Below are positions 40,034 to 50,203 of a stretch of DNA of 61,087 bases, one piece after another. The position numbers and the translations under genes are program-made. Under the pieces are notes generated by a model. It saw only the letters and a list, made by a program, of their open reading frames with translations. It did not search any database and was not told the DNA's origin. The first letter of the stretch is position 1. Every line of letters begins with the position of its first letter. The stretch comes from an uncultured Selenomonadales bacterium (GTDB lineage: Bacteria; Bacillota; Negativicutes; Selenomonadales; Selenomonadaceae), in NCBI GenBank assembly GCA_900314765.1, contig OMWN01000009.1:1-61087 (forward strand). Reading direction: 5' to 3'.

Positions 40034-41275
40034 ATGAAAATCAGCGAGAAACAGCTGGAGGAAGTCAATGACCGCATAAGAGCGCTTGTCGCGGCGGACA
40101 GTTTCTATGGCAAGAAGCTCGAGGCTGCGGGCATCACGGAGGTGCACAGCGCAGAGGAGTTCGAGGCGTTGCCGTTTTCGGAGAAAAAGGATTTGCGCGA
40201 CGCGTATCCGCTCGGCCTCATGACCGCGCCGGAGAAGGACATCGTGCGCATTCATTCGTCGTCGGGCACGACGGGGCTGCCGGTCATCATTCCGTACACG
40301 GCGAAGGACGTCGATGACTGGGCGATACAGTTCAAGCGCTGCTATGAGATGGCGGGCGTCACGAAGTTTGACCGCGTGCAGATAACGCCGGGCTATGGCC
40401 TCTGGACGGCGGGCATCGGATTTCAGAACGGTGCGGAGAAGCTCGGCGCGATGGTCATTCCGATGGGACCGGGCAACACGGAGAAGCAGATACAGATGAT
40501 GGTGGACATGAAGTCGACGGTGCTGTGCTCGACGTCGTCGTATGCGCTGCTGCTCGCCGAGGAAATCGAGAAACGCGGCATCCGCGACAAAATTCATCTC
40601 AAGACGGGTGTCATCGGCTCCGAGCGCTGGAGCGAGGCGATGCGGCGCAGCATCAGGGAGAAGCTTGGCATCGAGCTCTACGACATATACGGTCTGACGG
40701 AGGCATACGGCCCGGGCATCGGCATCAGCTGCAAATACGAGTGCGGCATGCACTACTGGGACGACTACGTTTATATAGAAATCATCGACCCTCATACGCT
40801 CAAAACCGTGCCGGACGGCGTGGAGGGCGAGATCGTCATCACGACGCTCGTAAAGGAAGGGGCGCCGCTCATACGCTACCGCACGCACGACATATCGCGC
40901 ATACTGCCGGGCGACTGCGAATGCGGCTCGAAATTCCCGCGTCTCGACACGATAAAGGGACGCACGGACGACATGGTGAAGATAAAGGGCGTCAACGTGT
41001 TCCCAAGCCAGATCGAGGAAATACTCGCGTCGATCCCCGAGGCGAGCAGCGAGTACCAGATACGCATCTCGCATCTCGACGGCAAGGACACGATGCGCCT
41101 CTATGTCGAGACGACGGGCCATACGGACTTCGCGGAGCTCGCAAAGAAAGTCGCGCGCAAAGTAAAATCGAAGATTGGCTTCACGCCGCTCGTCAAGGTC
41201 GTCGAAGTCGGCCTCCTGCCGCGCAGCGAGAAGAAGACAAAGCGCGTATACGATGAGAGATATGATACGAAATAA
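40034..41275 (+). CDS. paaK: Phenylacetate-CoA ligase family protein
   Basis: A 413-residue adenylate-forming enzyme: ATP-binding loop IHSSSGTTGLPV, TPGYGLWTAG, LYDIYGLTEAYGPG, RYRTHDISR, and GRTDDMVKIKGVNVFPSQIE in the C-terminal lid. The family interconverts aryl-acetates and aryl-acetyl-CoA using ATP, CoA and AMP/PPi. Next to iorAB it most simply handles the phenylacetyl- or indoleacetyl-CoA made from aromatic amino acids. In a fermenter it may run towards the free acid. Direction and substrate are inferred. Start ATG 40034 with GGGGGAG. Confidence 0.9.
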   Translation: MKISEKQLEEVNDRIRALVAADSFYGKKLEAAGITEVHSAEEFEALPFSEKKDLRDAYPLGLMTAPEKDIVRIHSSSGTTGLPVIIPYTAKDVDDWAIQFKRCYEMAGVTKFDRVQITPGYGLWTAGIGFQNGAEKLGAMVIPMGPGNTEKQIQMMVDMKSTVLCSTSSYALLLAEEIEKRGIRDKIHLKTGVIGSERWSEAMRRSIREKLGIELYDIYGLTEAYGPGIGISCKYECGMHYWDDYVYIEIIDPHTLKTVPDGVEGEIVITTLVKEGAPLIRYRTHDISRILPGDCECGSKFPRLDTIKGRTDDMVKIKGVNVFPSQIEEILASIPEASSEYQIRISHLDGKDTMRLYVETTGHTDFAELAKKVARKVKSKIGFTPLVKVVEVGLLPRSEKKTKRVYDERYDTK

Positions 41276-41294
41276 TACGTCTAGTTGTATGCAT

Positions 41295-41329
41295 TTTTGA
41301 ATTTGTACCCGTCGGGTACAAATTCAAAA
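41295..41329. other. Perfect 16-bp palindromic hairpin downstream of paaK
   Basis: TTTTGAATTTGTACCC, loop GTC, then the exact complement. It is symmetric, with no T run on either side beyond the stem, so it is unusual as a terminator. It could be a 3'-end stabiliser or a protein-binding site. Confidence 0.5.
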
Positions 41330-41348
41330 TCAGTCGCCGCGATATGAA

Positions 41349-41397
41349 GAAGGACTGCCAAAAGTGACTAAATTTAGGCGCTTTGGCAGTCCTTTTG
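41349..41397 (+). terminator. Intrinsic terminator of iorAB-paaK
   Basis: Stem AAGGACTGCCAAA/TTTGGCAGTCCTT with a 19-nt loop and TTTT tail. Confidence 0.75.
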
Positions 41398-41423
41398 ATG
41401 TGAGCTTATGGCTATCCCCGAGG

Positions 41424-41720
41424 CGATGCCAGTCCGAAGTAGCCTAGCGATTTCATATAGGCTCTTTGGCTGGCTCCGAAGCGGCGTGTTTTCGCTTTTG
41501 CCGCGAGGAGCAAAGGAAACGCTGATTAATTGAGGTAGGAGTATTGACGAGAGATTTTTTCGTATAGCAAGGAGATGCAAAGAAGCGTAGTGGTGCTACG
41601 CTGATGAGCATCGACGAAGATATACGGAAAAAAATCCGTCAAGACGACTGCCGAAATAATCAGTGTTTCCTTAAGCCTTAGAGCCTATCGAAATTGCGCA
41701 GTGGATGAGGACTGGCATCG
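41424..41720 (-). repeat. R3 element interrupted by R2
   Basis: Ends CGATGCCAGTCC/GGACTGGCATCG. After removing the 160-bp R2 at 41513-41672, exactly 137 bp remain, the size of the intact R3 at 49373-49509. The two R3 copies are in opposite orientation. Inside, TAGGCTCT/AGAGCCTA forms an inner inverted repeat and TGGCTCCGAAGCGGCGTG is shared text. Confidence 0.8.
41513..41672 (+). mobile_element. R2 element, 160-bp MITE-like copy nested in R3
   Basis: Same length and same terminal inverted repeats (AAGGAAACGCTGATTA...AATCAGTGTTTCCTT) as the copy at 3603-3762, with scattered substitutions. It is inserted in R3 without detectable target duplication. Confidence 0.85.
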
Positions 41721-41794
41721 CCGAGTCATTTTCTATCTGATTTTTGATTTAAGATTTTGTATACAGTATTATTTAATATTATTCACCATTTCTA

Positions 41795-41823
41795 TTGACA
41801 ACTCAGTTGTATAGTTGTAAACT
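41795..41823 (+). promoter_or_regulatory. Promoter of the urt-ure operon with overlapping operator-like repeats
   Basis: TTGACA (41795-41800), a 17-bp spacer, TAAACT (41818-41823). The palindrome ACAACT-c-AGTTGT (41798-41810) overlaps the -35, and a further AGTTGT at 41813-41818 touches the -10, giving three hexamers on one promoter. This suggests tight control, for example by nitrogen supply. No regulator gene is adjacent. Confidence 0.55.
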
Positions 41824-41844
41824 TACAGACAGTAAAGCATTGGA

Positions 41845-41881
41845 GCTTGCAGATGGATTTATTCCGTCTGCAGGCTTTTTT
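41845..41881 (+). terminator. Intrinsic terminator in the urt leader (attenuator candidate)
   Basis: A 13-bp stem GCTTGCAGATGGA/TCCGTCTGCAGGC (two G-T wobbles), 5-nt loop, then TTTTTTGTTTT. It lies between the operon promoter and urtA (ATG 41964), about 15 nt after the expected transcription start, so the operon needs read-through, antitermination or a promoter further down that I cannot see. Confidence 0.65.
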
Positions 41882-41963
41882 GTTTTCAAAACAATTTTCA
41901 GCGGAGACGACGACATTTCGCGCAAACGATTTGTGGTGGTCGAGGAAAATGGAGGGATGAAGC

Positions 41964-43214
41964 ATGGGATTCATGAACTGGGTGAAGCACTGGAAAACGC
42001 TTGTCGGCGTGTCGGTCGTCTCGGCGGCACTGCTCGTGAGCGGCTGCGGCGGCAGCGGGAGCGCGGTCGGCGGCTCGTCGTCGGGCGGCGCGGCAAAGTC
42101 GGACACGGTGAAGGTCGGACTTCTCCATTCGCTGAGCGGCACGATGGCCATCAGCGAGACATCGGTCAGAGACGCGGAGAAGCTCGCGATTGACGAAATC
42201 AATGCGGCTGGCGGCGTGATGGGCAAGAAGATTGAAATCGTCGAGGAAGACGGCGCATCAGACCCGCAGATTTTCGCAGAGAAGGCAAAGAAGCTCCTGT
42301 CGAGCGACAAGGTCGCGACGATATTCGGCTGCTGGACGTCGGCATCGAGGAAAGCGGTTCTGCCGGTCGTCGAGCAGCAGAACGGGCTCCTCTGGTACCC
42401 GACGCAGTACGAGGGCATGGAAGCGTCGAAGAACATCATGTACATGGGCTCAGCGCCAAACCAGCAGATTGTTCCAGCTGTCGAGTTCTTCTTGAAGCAG
42501 GGCAAAAAGAAGATTTTCCTCGTCGGCAGCGACTATGTGTTCCCGCAGACGGCTAACCGCATCATAAAGGCACAGCTCGCAGCGCAGGGCGGCGAGTGTG
42601 TCGGCGAGGAGTACACGCCGATGGGCTACACGGACTACGCGACGATCATCAGCAAGATCAAGGCCGCAAAGCCAGACGCAATCATCAACACGCTCAACGG
42701 CGACTCGAACGTCGCATTCTTCAAGCAGCTCAAGGACGCCGGGATTTCGGCGGCTGACATGCCGGTCATGTCGTTCAGCATCGCTGAGGAAGAAATAAAG
42801 GGCATCGGCGCACAGAACGTCGCCGGCCACTATGTATCGTGGAACTATTACCAGACGACGAAGACTCCTGCGAACGAGAAATTCGTCGCGGCATACAAGA
42901 AGGCGTACGGCGCAGACCGCGTGACGGACGACCCGATCGAAGCAGCATACGATGCGGTCTATCTCTGGAAGGCAGCCGTCGAGAAGGCGAAGAGCTTCGA
43001 CGTTGCCGAGGTCACGAAGGCAGCGAAGGGCCTCACGTTCGACGCGCCTGAGGGCCAGGTCAAGATCGACGGCGACAATCAGCACCTCTTCAAGACGGTG
43101 CGCATCGGCATCGTGAAGGACGACGGTCTCATCTACGAGGTCGAGGCAACAGAGCCTGTGAAGCCAGACCCATACCTCAAGACTTATGACTGGGCAAAGG
43201 GCCTCGGCGAGTAA
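41964..43214 (+). CDS. urtA: Urea ABC transporter substrate-binding lipoprotein
   Basis: 416 residues. The signal peptide ends at the lipobox LVSGC (Cys about residue 29), followed by a Gly/Ser linker. The mature part is a periplasmic-binding type 1 protein ([85 protein letters not shown]), closely fitting UrtA-type urea binders. It captures urea for UrtBCDE. Ribosome site GGAGGG, ATG 41964. A hairpin follows, which may raise UrtA over the permeases. Confidence 0.93.
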   Translation: MGFMNWVKHWKTLVGVSVVSAALLVSGCGGSGSAVGGSSSGGAAKSDTVKVGLLHSLSGTMAISETSVRDAEKLAIDEINAAGGVMGKKIEIVEEDGASDPQIFAEKAKKLLSSDKVATIFGCWTSASRKAVLPVVEQQNGLLWYPTQYEGMEASKNIMYMGSAPNQQIVPAVEFFLKQGKKKIFLVGSDYVFPQTANRIIKAQLAAQGGECVGEEYTPMGYTDYATIISKIKAAKPDAIINTLNGDSNVAFFKQLKDAGISAADMPVMSFSIAEEEIKGIGAQNVAGHYVSWNYYQTTKTPANEKFVAAYKKAYGADRVTDDPIEAAYDAVYLWKAAVEKAKSFDVAEVTKAAKGLTFDAPEGQVKIDGDNQHLFKTVRIGIVKDDGLIYEVEATEPVKPDPYLKTYDWAKGLGE

Positions 43215-43301
43215 GATGATTTGATTTGAAATAAGATATAGTGAAATGAACGCAAAATAATTTACCTGTATCTGGAATGGTGATTAATAATTGAATTTGG
43301 T

Positions 43302-43350
43302 GGCTGTTGTAATTTCAATGTTGATTGTCATTACAACAGCCTATATTTTT
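43302..43350 (+). terminator. Hairpin between urtA and urtB (partial terminator)
   Basis: 12-bp perfect stem GGCTGTTGTAAT/ATTACAACAGCC with a 16-nt loop and TATATTTTTAG tail. Such intra-operon hairpins commonly let the binding protein be made in excess over the membrane parts. Confidence 0.65.
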
Positions 43351-43364
43351 AGGGGTGATAGTGT

Positions 43365-44258
43365 ATGGATGTGTCATTGTTTGCCGTTGCTTTCAACGGC
43401 GTGAGCCTAGCGTCGATTCTCCTGCTCGCGGCGGTTGGCTTGTCCGTGACGTTCGGGCTCATGGGCATCATAAACATGGCTCACGGTGAATTCATCATGA
43501 TTGGCGCGTACACCGCCTACGTCGTGCAGGGACTCCTCTTGAAATCGATAGGTGATGTGTACTACTTCGTGGCACTCATAGCGTCGTTTTTCGTTGCGGC
43601 GGCGTTCGGACTCGTACTCGAGCAGCTCGTCATAAAAAGGCTGTACGGCAGGGAAACAGACAGCCTGCTCGCGACATGGGGCGTGAGCCTCGTCATGCAG
43701 CAGCTCGCGCGCTCGATTTTCGGTGCGCCGAACGTGAACGTCGTGGCGCCGTCGTTCCTTAATGGCGGCATCACGCTGCTCGGCGCCACAATATCTTTCA
43801 AGCGCCTTTTCATCATCGCGCTCGTCGGCGTGACGCTCTTCTTCGTCTGGGCGCTCTTCTATCGCACGCGCTACGGCCGCAGGATGCGCGCCTGCATCCA
43901 GAACCGCGAGATGGCGCAGTGCCTCGGCATTCGCTCTGACCGCATCGACTCTACGACGTTCGCGCTCGGCAGCGGGCTCGCAGGCATCGCGGGCTGTGCG
44001 CTGACGCTCCTTGGCTCCATCGGCCCATCGCTCGGGCAGAACTACATCGTTGACACGTTCATGGTCGTCGTGCTCGGCGGCGTCGGCAAAATCATCGGTG
44101 CCGTGGCGGGCGCGTTCATCATCGGACTCTCGAGCACGGGCCTTGAGTTCCTCACGACGGCGTCCATCGCGAAAGCCGCCGTGCTGTTCCTCGTCATACT
44201 CTTCCTGCAGAAGAAGCCGCAGGGGCTTTTCGTCATTCGCAGTCGTTCGCTCGACTAG
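43365..44258 (+). CDS. urtB: Urea ABC transporter permease UrtB
   Basis: 297 residues, LivH-type permease with about eight helices. FGLMGIINMAHGEFIMIGAYTAYV at the start and the EAA-like cytoplasmic loop (CIQNREMAQCLGIRSDRID) near residue 185 contact the ATPases. Followed after 27 nt by urtC. Here named as the urea permease because urease genes complete the operon. Confidence 0.92.
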   Translation: MDVSLFAVAFNGVSLASILLLAAVGLSVTFGLMGIINMAHGEFIMIGAYTAYVVQGLLLKSIGDVYYFVALIASFFVAAAFGLVLEQLVIKRLYGRETDSLLATWGVSLVMQQLARSIFGAPNVNVVAPSFLNGGITLLGATISFKRLFIIALVGVTLFFVWALFYRTRYGRRMRACIQNREMAQCLGIRSDRIDSTTFALGSGLAGIAGCALTLLGSIGPSLGQNYIVDTFMVVVLGGVGKIIGAVAGAFIIGLSSTGLEFLTTASIAKAAVLFLVILFLQKKPQGLFVIRSRSLD

Positions 44259-44285
44259 CGGTCTCAATCAAATGGGGTGATTAGG

Positions 44286-45374
44286 TTGGCAAACATAAAA
44301 TATTGGCTTAAGGAGCCGAAAAATCTCATATTCATGGCGCTCATCGCGGTCATGCTGTTCATGCCGTTCACGCTGTCGCTTTTCAGGCTCACGCTGCTCG
44401 GCAAATTCATCTGCTACGCGATTGTCGCCATCGGCATTGACCTCATCTGGGGCTACACCGGCATATTGAGCCTCGGGCACGGCGTGTTCTTTGGCCTCGG
44501 CGCCTACGCAATGGCAATGGGCATGAAGATGGTCGCGACGGGCGGCGGCCTCGCGGATTTCATGAAAAATGGTGGCCTTACGTCGTTGCCCGCGATTTGG
44601 CGGCCATTCACGTCTGAGCCTGTCGCGTTCGCGCTCGTCGTCTTGATTCCGCTCGCGCTTGCGTTCTTCATGGGCATCATGACATTCACGAACCGCATAC
44701 GCGGCGTCTATTTCTCGATACTTTCGCAGGCGCTCGCATGGGCGTTCGTCACGATTTTCATCGGCATGCAGAAATACACGGGCGGCACGAACGGCATCAC
44801 GGGCTTCACGACGGTGTTCGGGCTGAAGCTCTCCGAGCCGATGACGATTGTCTACATATATTATGCGGCGGTCGTCGCGCTGTTCCTCGTCTACGTGTTC
44901 GCGACGTGGCTCATGAGCCGCCAGATGGGCAAGCTCCTCATCGCCATCCGCGACGGCGAGAACCGCACGTACTTCTCCGGCTACGACTCCAGCCGCTACA
45001 AGACGTTCATATACTGCATATCGGCTGTGCTCGCGGGCATCGCGGGCGCGCTCTACGTGCCGTTCGCCGGCATGATTTCGCCGCGCGAGATGGACATCGC
45101 GTTCTCGGTCGAGATGGTCATTTGGGTCGCCGTCGGCGGGCGCGGGACGCTCATCGGCGCCGTGATTGGCGCGATACTCGTCAGCGTCATGAAGACGGGC
45201 ATCAGCGAGACATTCCCGAATATTTGGTCGTATTTCCTCGGCATACTGTTCGTGTGCGTCGTGCTCTTCCTGCCGAAAGGGCTCATGGGCATCTGGGACA
45301 GCATCAGAGGAAAGATGAAGTCGCGGCAGACGAAGGAAAATGAATCCGCCGCTGTGGAAGGGGGCGCAGCGTGA
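44286..45374 (+). CDS. urtC: Urea ABC transporter permease UrtC
   Basis: About 362 residues, LivM-type permease. Helices include IGIDLIWGYTGILSLGHGVF, SILSQALAWAFVTIFIGMQ and YVPFAGMISPREMDIAFSV. I chose TTG 44286 behind GGGGTGA; a GTG 9 nt upstream is possible. The stop overlaps the urtD start by one base. Confidence 0.91.
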   Translation: MANIKYWLKEPKNLIFMALIAVMLFMPFTLSLFRLTLLGKFICYAIVAIGIDLIWGYTGILSLGHGVFFGLGAYAMAMGMKMVATGGGLADFMKNGGLTSLPAIWRPFTSEPVAFALVVLIPLALAFFMGIMTFTNRIRGVYFSILSQALAWAFVTIFIGMQKYTGGTNGITGFTTVFGLKLSEPMTIVYIYYAAVVALFLVYVFATWLMSRQMGKLLIAIRDGENRTYFSGYDSSRYKTFIYCISAVLAGIAGALYVPFAGMISPREMDIAFSVEMVIWVAVGGRGTLIGAVIGAILVSVMKTGISETFPNIWSYFLGILFVCVVLFLPKGLMGIWDSIRGKMKSRQTKENESAAVEGGAA

Positions 45375-46135
45375 TGGATCCGCTGCTGGAATTAAAACAT
45401 ATATCGGTCGAATTTGATGGGTTCAAGGCGGTCGATGATGTCAATGCGAGCATTGACGACAAGACGATACATTTCTTCATTGGCCCGAACGGCGCGGGCA
45501 AGACGACGCTGCTCGACGTCATCTGCGGCAAGACGCGCGCGGCATCGGGCGAGGCGGACTACCGAGGCGTCGGTGATCTTTTAAAGATGCGCGAGTTTGA
45601 AATCGTGAAGCACGGCGTCTGCCGAAAATTTCAGGTGCCGTCCATTTTCGCAAATCTATCTGTTTACGATAACATGCGCATATCAGTGAATCGCAACAAG
45701 AGCGTGTTCGGCGCAATTTTCGGTCACAATCAGTACCGTGACTCGCTCAAAATCATGGAGACACTTCATCTCGTCGGACTCGAGAAGAAAAAGCAGGACA
45801 TAGCGCGCTCGCTCTCGCATGGGCAGAAGCAGTGGCTCGAAATCGCGATGCTGCTCGTGCAGGAGCCGAAGCTTTTGCTCCTCGATGAGCCGGTCGCCGG
45901 CATGGGCAAGCCCGAGACGGAGAAGACGGGCGAGATACTCGCGGCGATAAAGGACCGCTGTGCCGTCGCCGTCGTCGAGCACGACATGGACTTCGTCAAA
46001 AATTTCGCGGACGTCGTGACGGTCATGCACGAGGGCAAAGTGCTCACGGAGGGCAGCGCGGAGGAAGTCATGAAAAACGAGACGGTGCGCGACGTGTACC
46101 TCGGCCGCGGCGAAAAGGACGGGGATGGCAAATGA
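45374..46135 (+). CDS. urtD: Urea ABC transporter ATP-binding protein UrtD
   Basis: 253 residues, LivG-type ATPase. Walker A GPNGAGKTT, the Q-loop region KFQVPSIFANLSVYDNMRIS, a divergent signature SLSHGQKQWLEIAM, Walker B LLLLDEPVAGM, and VVEHDMDFV with the switch histidine. Coupled to urtE by an ATGA-type overlap. Confidence 0.92.
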   Translation: MDPLLELKHISVEFDGFKAVDDVNASIDDKTIHFFIGPNGAGKTTLLDVICGKTRAASGEADYRGVGDLLKMREFEIVKHGVCRKFQVPSIFANLSVYDNMRISVNRNKSVFGAIFGHNQYRDSLKIMETLHLVGLEKKKQDIARSLSHGQKQWLEIAMLLVQEPKLLLLDEPVAGMGKPETEKTGEILAAIKDRCAVAVVEHDMDFVKNFADVVTVMHEGKVLTEGSAEEVMKNETVRDVYLGRGEKDGDGK

Positions 46136-46839
46136 TAGATATAAGGCATCTTGATGCGTGCTACGGCGAGAGCCGCGTGCTGAATGACGTGTCGCTCTCT
46201 GTCGGCGACGGCGAGATCGTCGCGCTCGTCGGCAGGAACGGCGTCGGCAAGACGACGACGCTCAAGAGCATCATGGGGCTCGTCAAAACGCCTGCGGGCA
46301 GCATAAAGCTCGGCGACACGGAGCTCATAGAGCTAGAGCCATACGAGCGGGCGCGGCTCGGCATCGGCTACGTGCCGCAGGGGCGCGACATTTTCCCGCA
46401 GATGACGGTCGAGGAAAATCTCATGCTCGGGCTCGAGGCGCGGACTGAGGAGAGCACGGACCTCGACGCAGTGCTTAATGACCTTTACGAGCTTTTCCCG
46501 ATTGTGAAGAAATTTTTGCCGCGCAAGGGCGGCGACCTATCGGGCGGCCAGCAGCAGCAGCTTGCGATTGCGCGCGCGCTCATATCGGAGCCGAGGCTCC
46601 TCATTCTCGACGAGCCGACGGAGGGCATTCAGCCGTCCATCATTCAGGAAATCGGCGCCGCCATAAAGAAAATCAACAAGACGCGTGGGATTTCTATACT
46701 GATTGTCGAGCAATATCTCGATTTTGTCTTGTCAATTTCAGAAAAATATTATGTAATGGATAAAGGCCAGATTGTCATGGATGGTCTCGTGAGCGAGGCG
46801 GACCCAGCGGCAATTCAGGCAAAAATGATGGTGTCTTGA
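46132..46839 (+). CDS. urtE: Urea ABC transporter ATP-binding protein UrtE
   Basis: 235 residues, LivF-type ATPase. Walker A GRNGVGKTT, Q-loop YVPQGRDIFPQMTVEENL, signature LSGGQQQQLAIARAL, Walker B LLILDEPTEGIQPSI, switch IVEQYLDFV. The TEGIQPSIIQEI text is typical of UrtE rather than amino-acid LivF. ureA starts 67 nt downstream. The gap can form a GGAACC/GGTTCC hairpin. Confidence 0.92.
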   Translation: MIDIRHLDACYGESRVLNDVSLSVGDGEIVALVGRNGVGKTTTLKSIMGLVKTPAGSIKLGDTELIELEPYERARLGIGYVPQGRDIFPQMTVEENLMLGLEARTEESTDLDAVLNDLYELFPIVKKFLPRKGGDLSGGQQQQLAIARALISEPRLLILDEPTEGIQPSIIQEIGAAIKKINKTRGISILIVEQYLDFVLSISEKYYVMDKGQIVMDGLVSEADPAAIQAKMMVS

Positions 46840-46905
46840 GGAACCACTTAGTAATTGAAGATTTGAAAATTAATCTGCGGTTCCTTAGAAGGAGGCAAAA
46901 GAAAA

Positions 46906-47220
46906 ATGAGACTTGTGCCGAAGGACATGGAAAAGCTCATGCTGCATTACGCGGGCGCTCTTGCGCACGAGCGGCGGGCGCGCGGCCTGAAGCTGAACTA
47001 CGTCGAGGCCGTGGCGTACATCAGCATGGAGCTCATGGAGATGGCGCGCGACGGGAAAAGCGTGACGGAGCTCATGCGCGACGGCCGTCACATACTGACG
47101 GCGGACGACGTGATGGACGGTGTGCCGTCGATGGTGCACGAGATACAGGTCGAGGCGACGTTCCGCGACGGGACGAAGCTCGTCACGGTGCATGAGCCGA
47201 TACTGGAGCGGGAGGAGTGA
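46906..47220 (+). CDS. ureA: Urease subunit gamma
   Basis: 104 residues: [67 protein letters not shown]. It matches UreA along its full length. One of three structural subunits of the nickel enzyme that splits urea to ammonia and carbamate. AGGAGGC precedes the ATG. ureB starts 4 nt after the stop. Confidence 0.96.
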   Translation: MRLVPKDMEKLMLHYAGALAHERRARGLKLNYVEAVAYISMELMEMARDGKSVTELMRDGRHILTADDVMDGVPSMVHEIQVEATFRDGTKLVTVHEPILEREE

Positions 47221-47224
47221 GACG

Positions 47225-47604
47225 ATGAGACCAGGCGAGATAATGACGGAGGACGGCGACATTGAGCTCAACGCTGGGCGCAAGACGCTCAAGATTTCCG
47301 TGAAAAATCTAGGCGACAGGCCGATACAGGTCGGCTCGCATTTTCATTTTTTCGAGGTAAATAAATTTCTCTCATTCCCACGCGACAAGGCGTATGGCAT
47401 GAGGCTCGACATACCGTCGGGCACGTCGGTGAGGTTTGAGCCGGGCGAGGAGCGCGAGGTGACGCTCGTCGAGCTCGGCGGCAGCAAGAGGGCATTCGGA
47501 GCGAATAATCTGACGTGTGCGCGGGCGGACGAGACGACGCTGAAGCGGTCGCTTTTCAATGCGTATGTCAGGGGCTTTCGTGGCGCGAAATGGGGGGCAG
47601 AAGA

Positions 47605-47608
<4 letters not shown>
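47225..47608 (+). CDS. ureB: Urease subunit beta
   Basis: 127 residues: [69 protein letters not shown]. It is separate from ureA and ureC (three-subunit bacterial arrangement). The frame is open upstream inside ureA, but ATG 47225 gives the family start. Its end overlaps ureC by 4 nt. Confidence 0.96.
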
Positions 47609-49329
<1,721 letters not shown>

Positions 49330-49372
49330 TATTTATGCTTATGTTATCAGAATATATTATGAAATGACTCGA

Positions 49373-49509
49373 CGATGCCAGTCCTCATCCACTGCGCGAT
49401 TTCGACAGGCTCTAATGCTGGCTTCCTCGCGGCAAAAGCGAAAACACGCCGCTTCGGAGCCAGCTAAAGAGCCTGTATGAAATTGCTAAGTTACTTCGGA
49501 CTGGCATCG
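49373..49509 (+). repeat. R3 element, intact 137-bp copy
   Basis: Terminal inverted repeats CGATGCCAGTCC/GGACTGGCATCG, inner inverted pair AGGCTCT/AGAGCCT, and the AAAAGCGAAAACACGCCGC core. No ORF. It is inverted relative to the copy at 41424-41720, so the two bracket urtABCDE-ureABC. Confidence 0.8.
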
Positions 49510-49542
49510 CCTCGGGATAGTCGTAAAATAGCAGCTCTGCTT

Positions 49543-49590
49543 GCCCTCCATGTCAAGGGAGGGAGGGCCGCTTGCGGCGGGAGGGTTCGG
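49543..49590 (+). repeat. Short palindromic repeat unit upstream of ureE
   Basis: CCCTCC...GGGAGGG followed by GCCGCTTGCGGC and GGGAGGG. It resembles REP-type sequences and is loosely similar in style to R1, but it is present once here, so its family is unknown. Confidence 0.4.
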
Positions 49591-49642
49591 TTTTTATTTT
49601 TTTGAAATCTAGACTTAAACTTAAGGGTGAAGGTGGACCATA

Positions 49643-50203
49643 ATGGTTATTGAGAAAATCATCGGAAACGTCAAGGACGCAAAATTTGCGCCATTGACGA
49701 AAGATTACGTCCATATCGAATGGCATGACGCGCGAAAAAAGATACATCGTCTCACGAGCGATGGCGGGCGCGATGTGGCGATACGACTCACGGAGGGCGA
49801 GGGACTATCCGACGGCGATGTGCTGACGGTCGATGGCGATGCGGCTGTCGTCGTTGACATATTGCCCGTCGATTGCCTCGTCGTCGAGCCGCAGGATTTG
49901 CGCACGATGGCGCGCGCGGCGTACGAGATTGGCAATCGCCACGCGCCGCTCTATTTCACGGGCGATGACACGGCGGCGCTCGCCGTCGTCTATGATGAGC
50001 TCATGGAGCACATGATAGCGCACCTGGGCTGCCCGTGCGAGCGAAAGGCCGTGAAGCTCGACGCGCATCTCCTCATACCGGCAACGGCGCATCACCATCA
50101 TCATGGTGACGAGGGTCATGACCACGACCATCATCATGAGCATCATCATGAGCATCATCATGAGTGCAATCATAGGCATCATCATGAGCATGACGCAGAG
50201 TGA
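49643..50203 (+). CDS. ureE: Urease accessory protein UreE (nickel chaperone)
   Basis: 186 residues. N-terminal peptide-binding-like domain (about 1-75), a metal-binding domain (about 76-145; AYEIGNRHAPLYF, MEHMIAHLGCPCERK), and a long His-rich tail (about 150-183, mostly H, D, E with one C). The tail stores or delivers Ni2+ to the urease assembly complex. ATG 49643 lies behind AAGGTGGACC. The 3' end overlaps ureF by about 14 nt. Confidence 0.94.
   Translation: MVIEKIIGNVKDAKFAPLTKDYVHIEWHDARKKIHRLTSDGGRDVAIRLTEGEGLSDGDVLTVDGDAAVVVDILPVDCLVVEPQDLRTMARAAYEIGNRHAPLYFTGDDTAALAVVYDELMEHMIAHLGCPCERKAVKLDAHLLIPATAHHHHHGDEGHDHDHHHEHHHEHHHECNHRHHHEHDAE

Noticed and set aside
46840-46905. GGAACC/GGTTCC stem between urtE and ureA as a terminator
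   Set aside because: Short stem, long loop and no T run. The operon almost certainly continues through it.
47515-47604. Upstream extension of ureC within ureB
   Set aside because: UreC alignment starts at 47605, and the ATGA overlap with ureB is the usual arrangement.
50103-50189. Hydrophobic Ile/Met-rich N-terminal extension of ureF
   Set aside because: It is the frame-shifted reading of ureE's His-rich tail codons (CATCATCATGAG), not a signal peptide.
49643-50203. His-rich repeat in ureE considered as a tandem repeat locus
   Set aside because: The repeat is in-frame coding for a nickel-binding tail known in this family.
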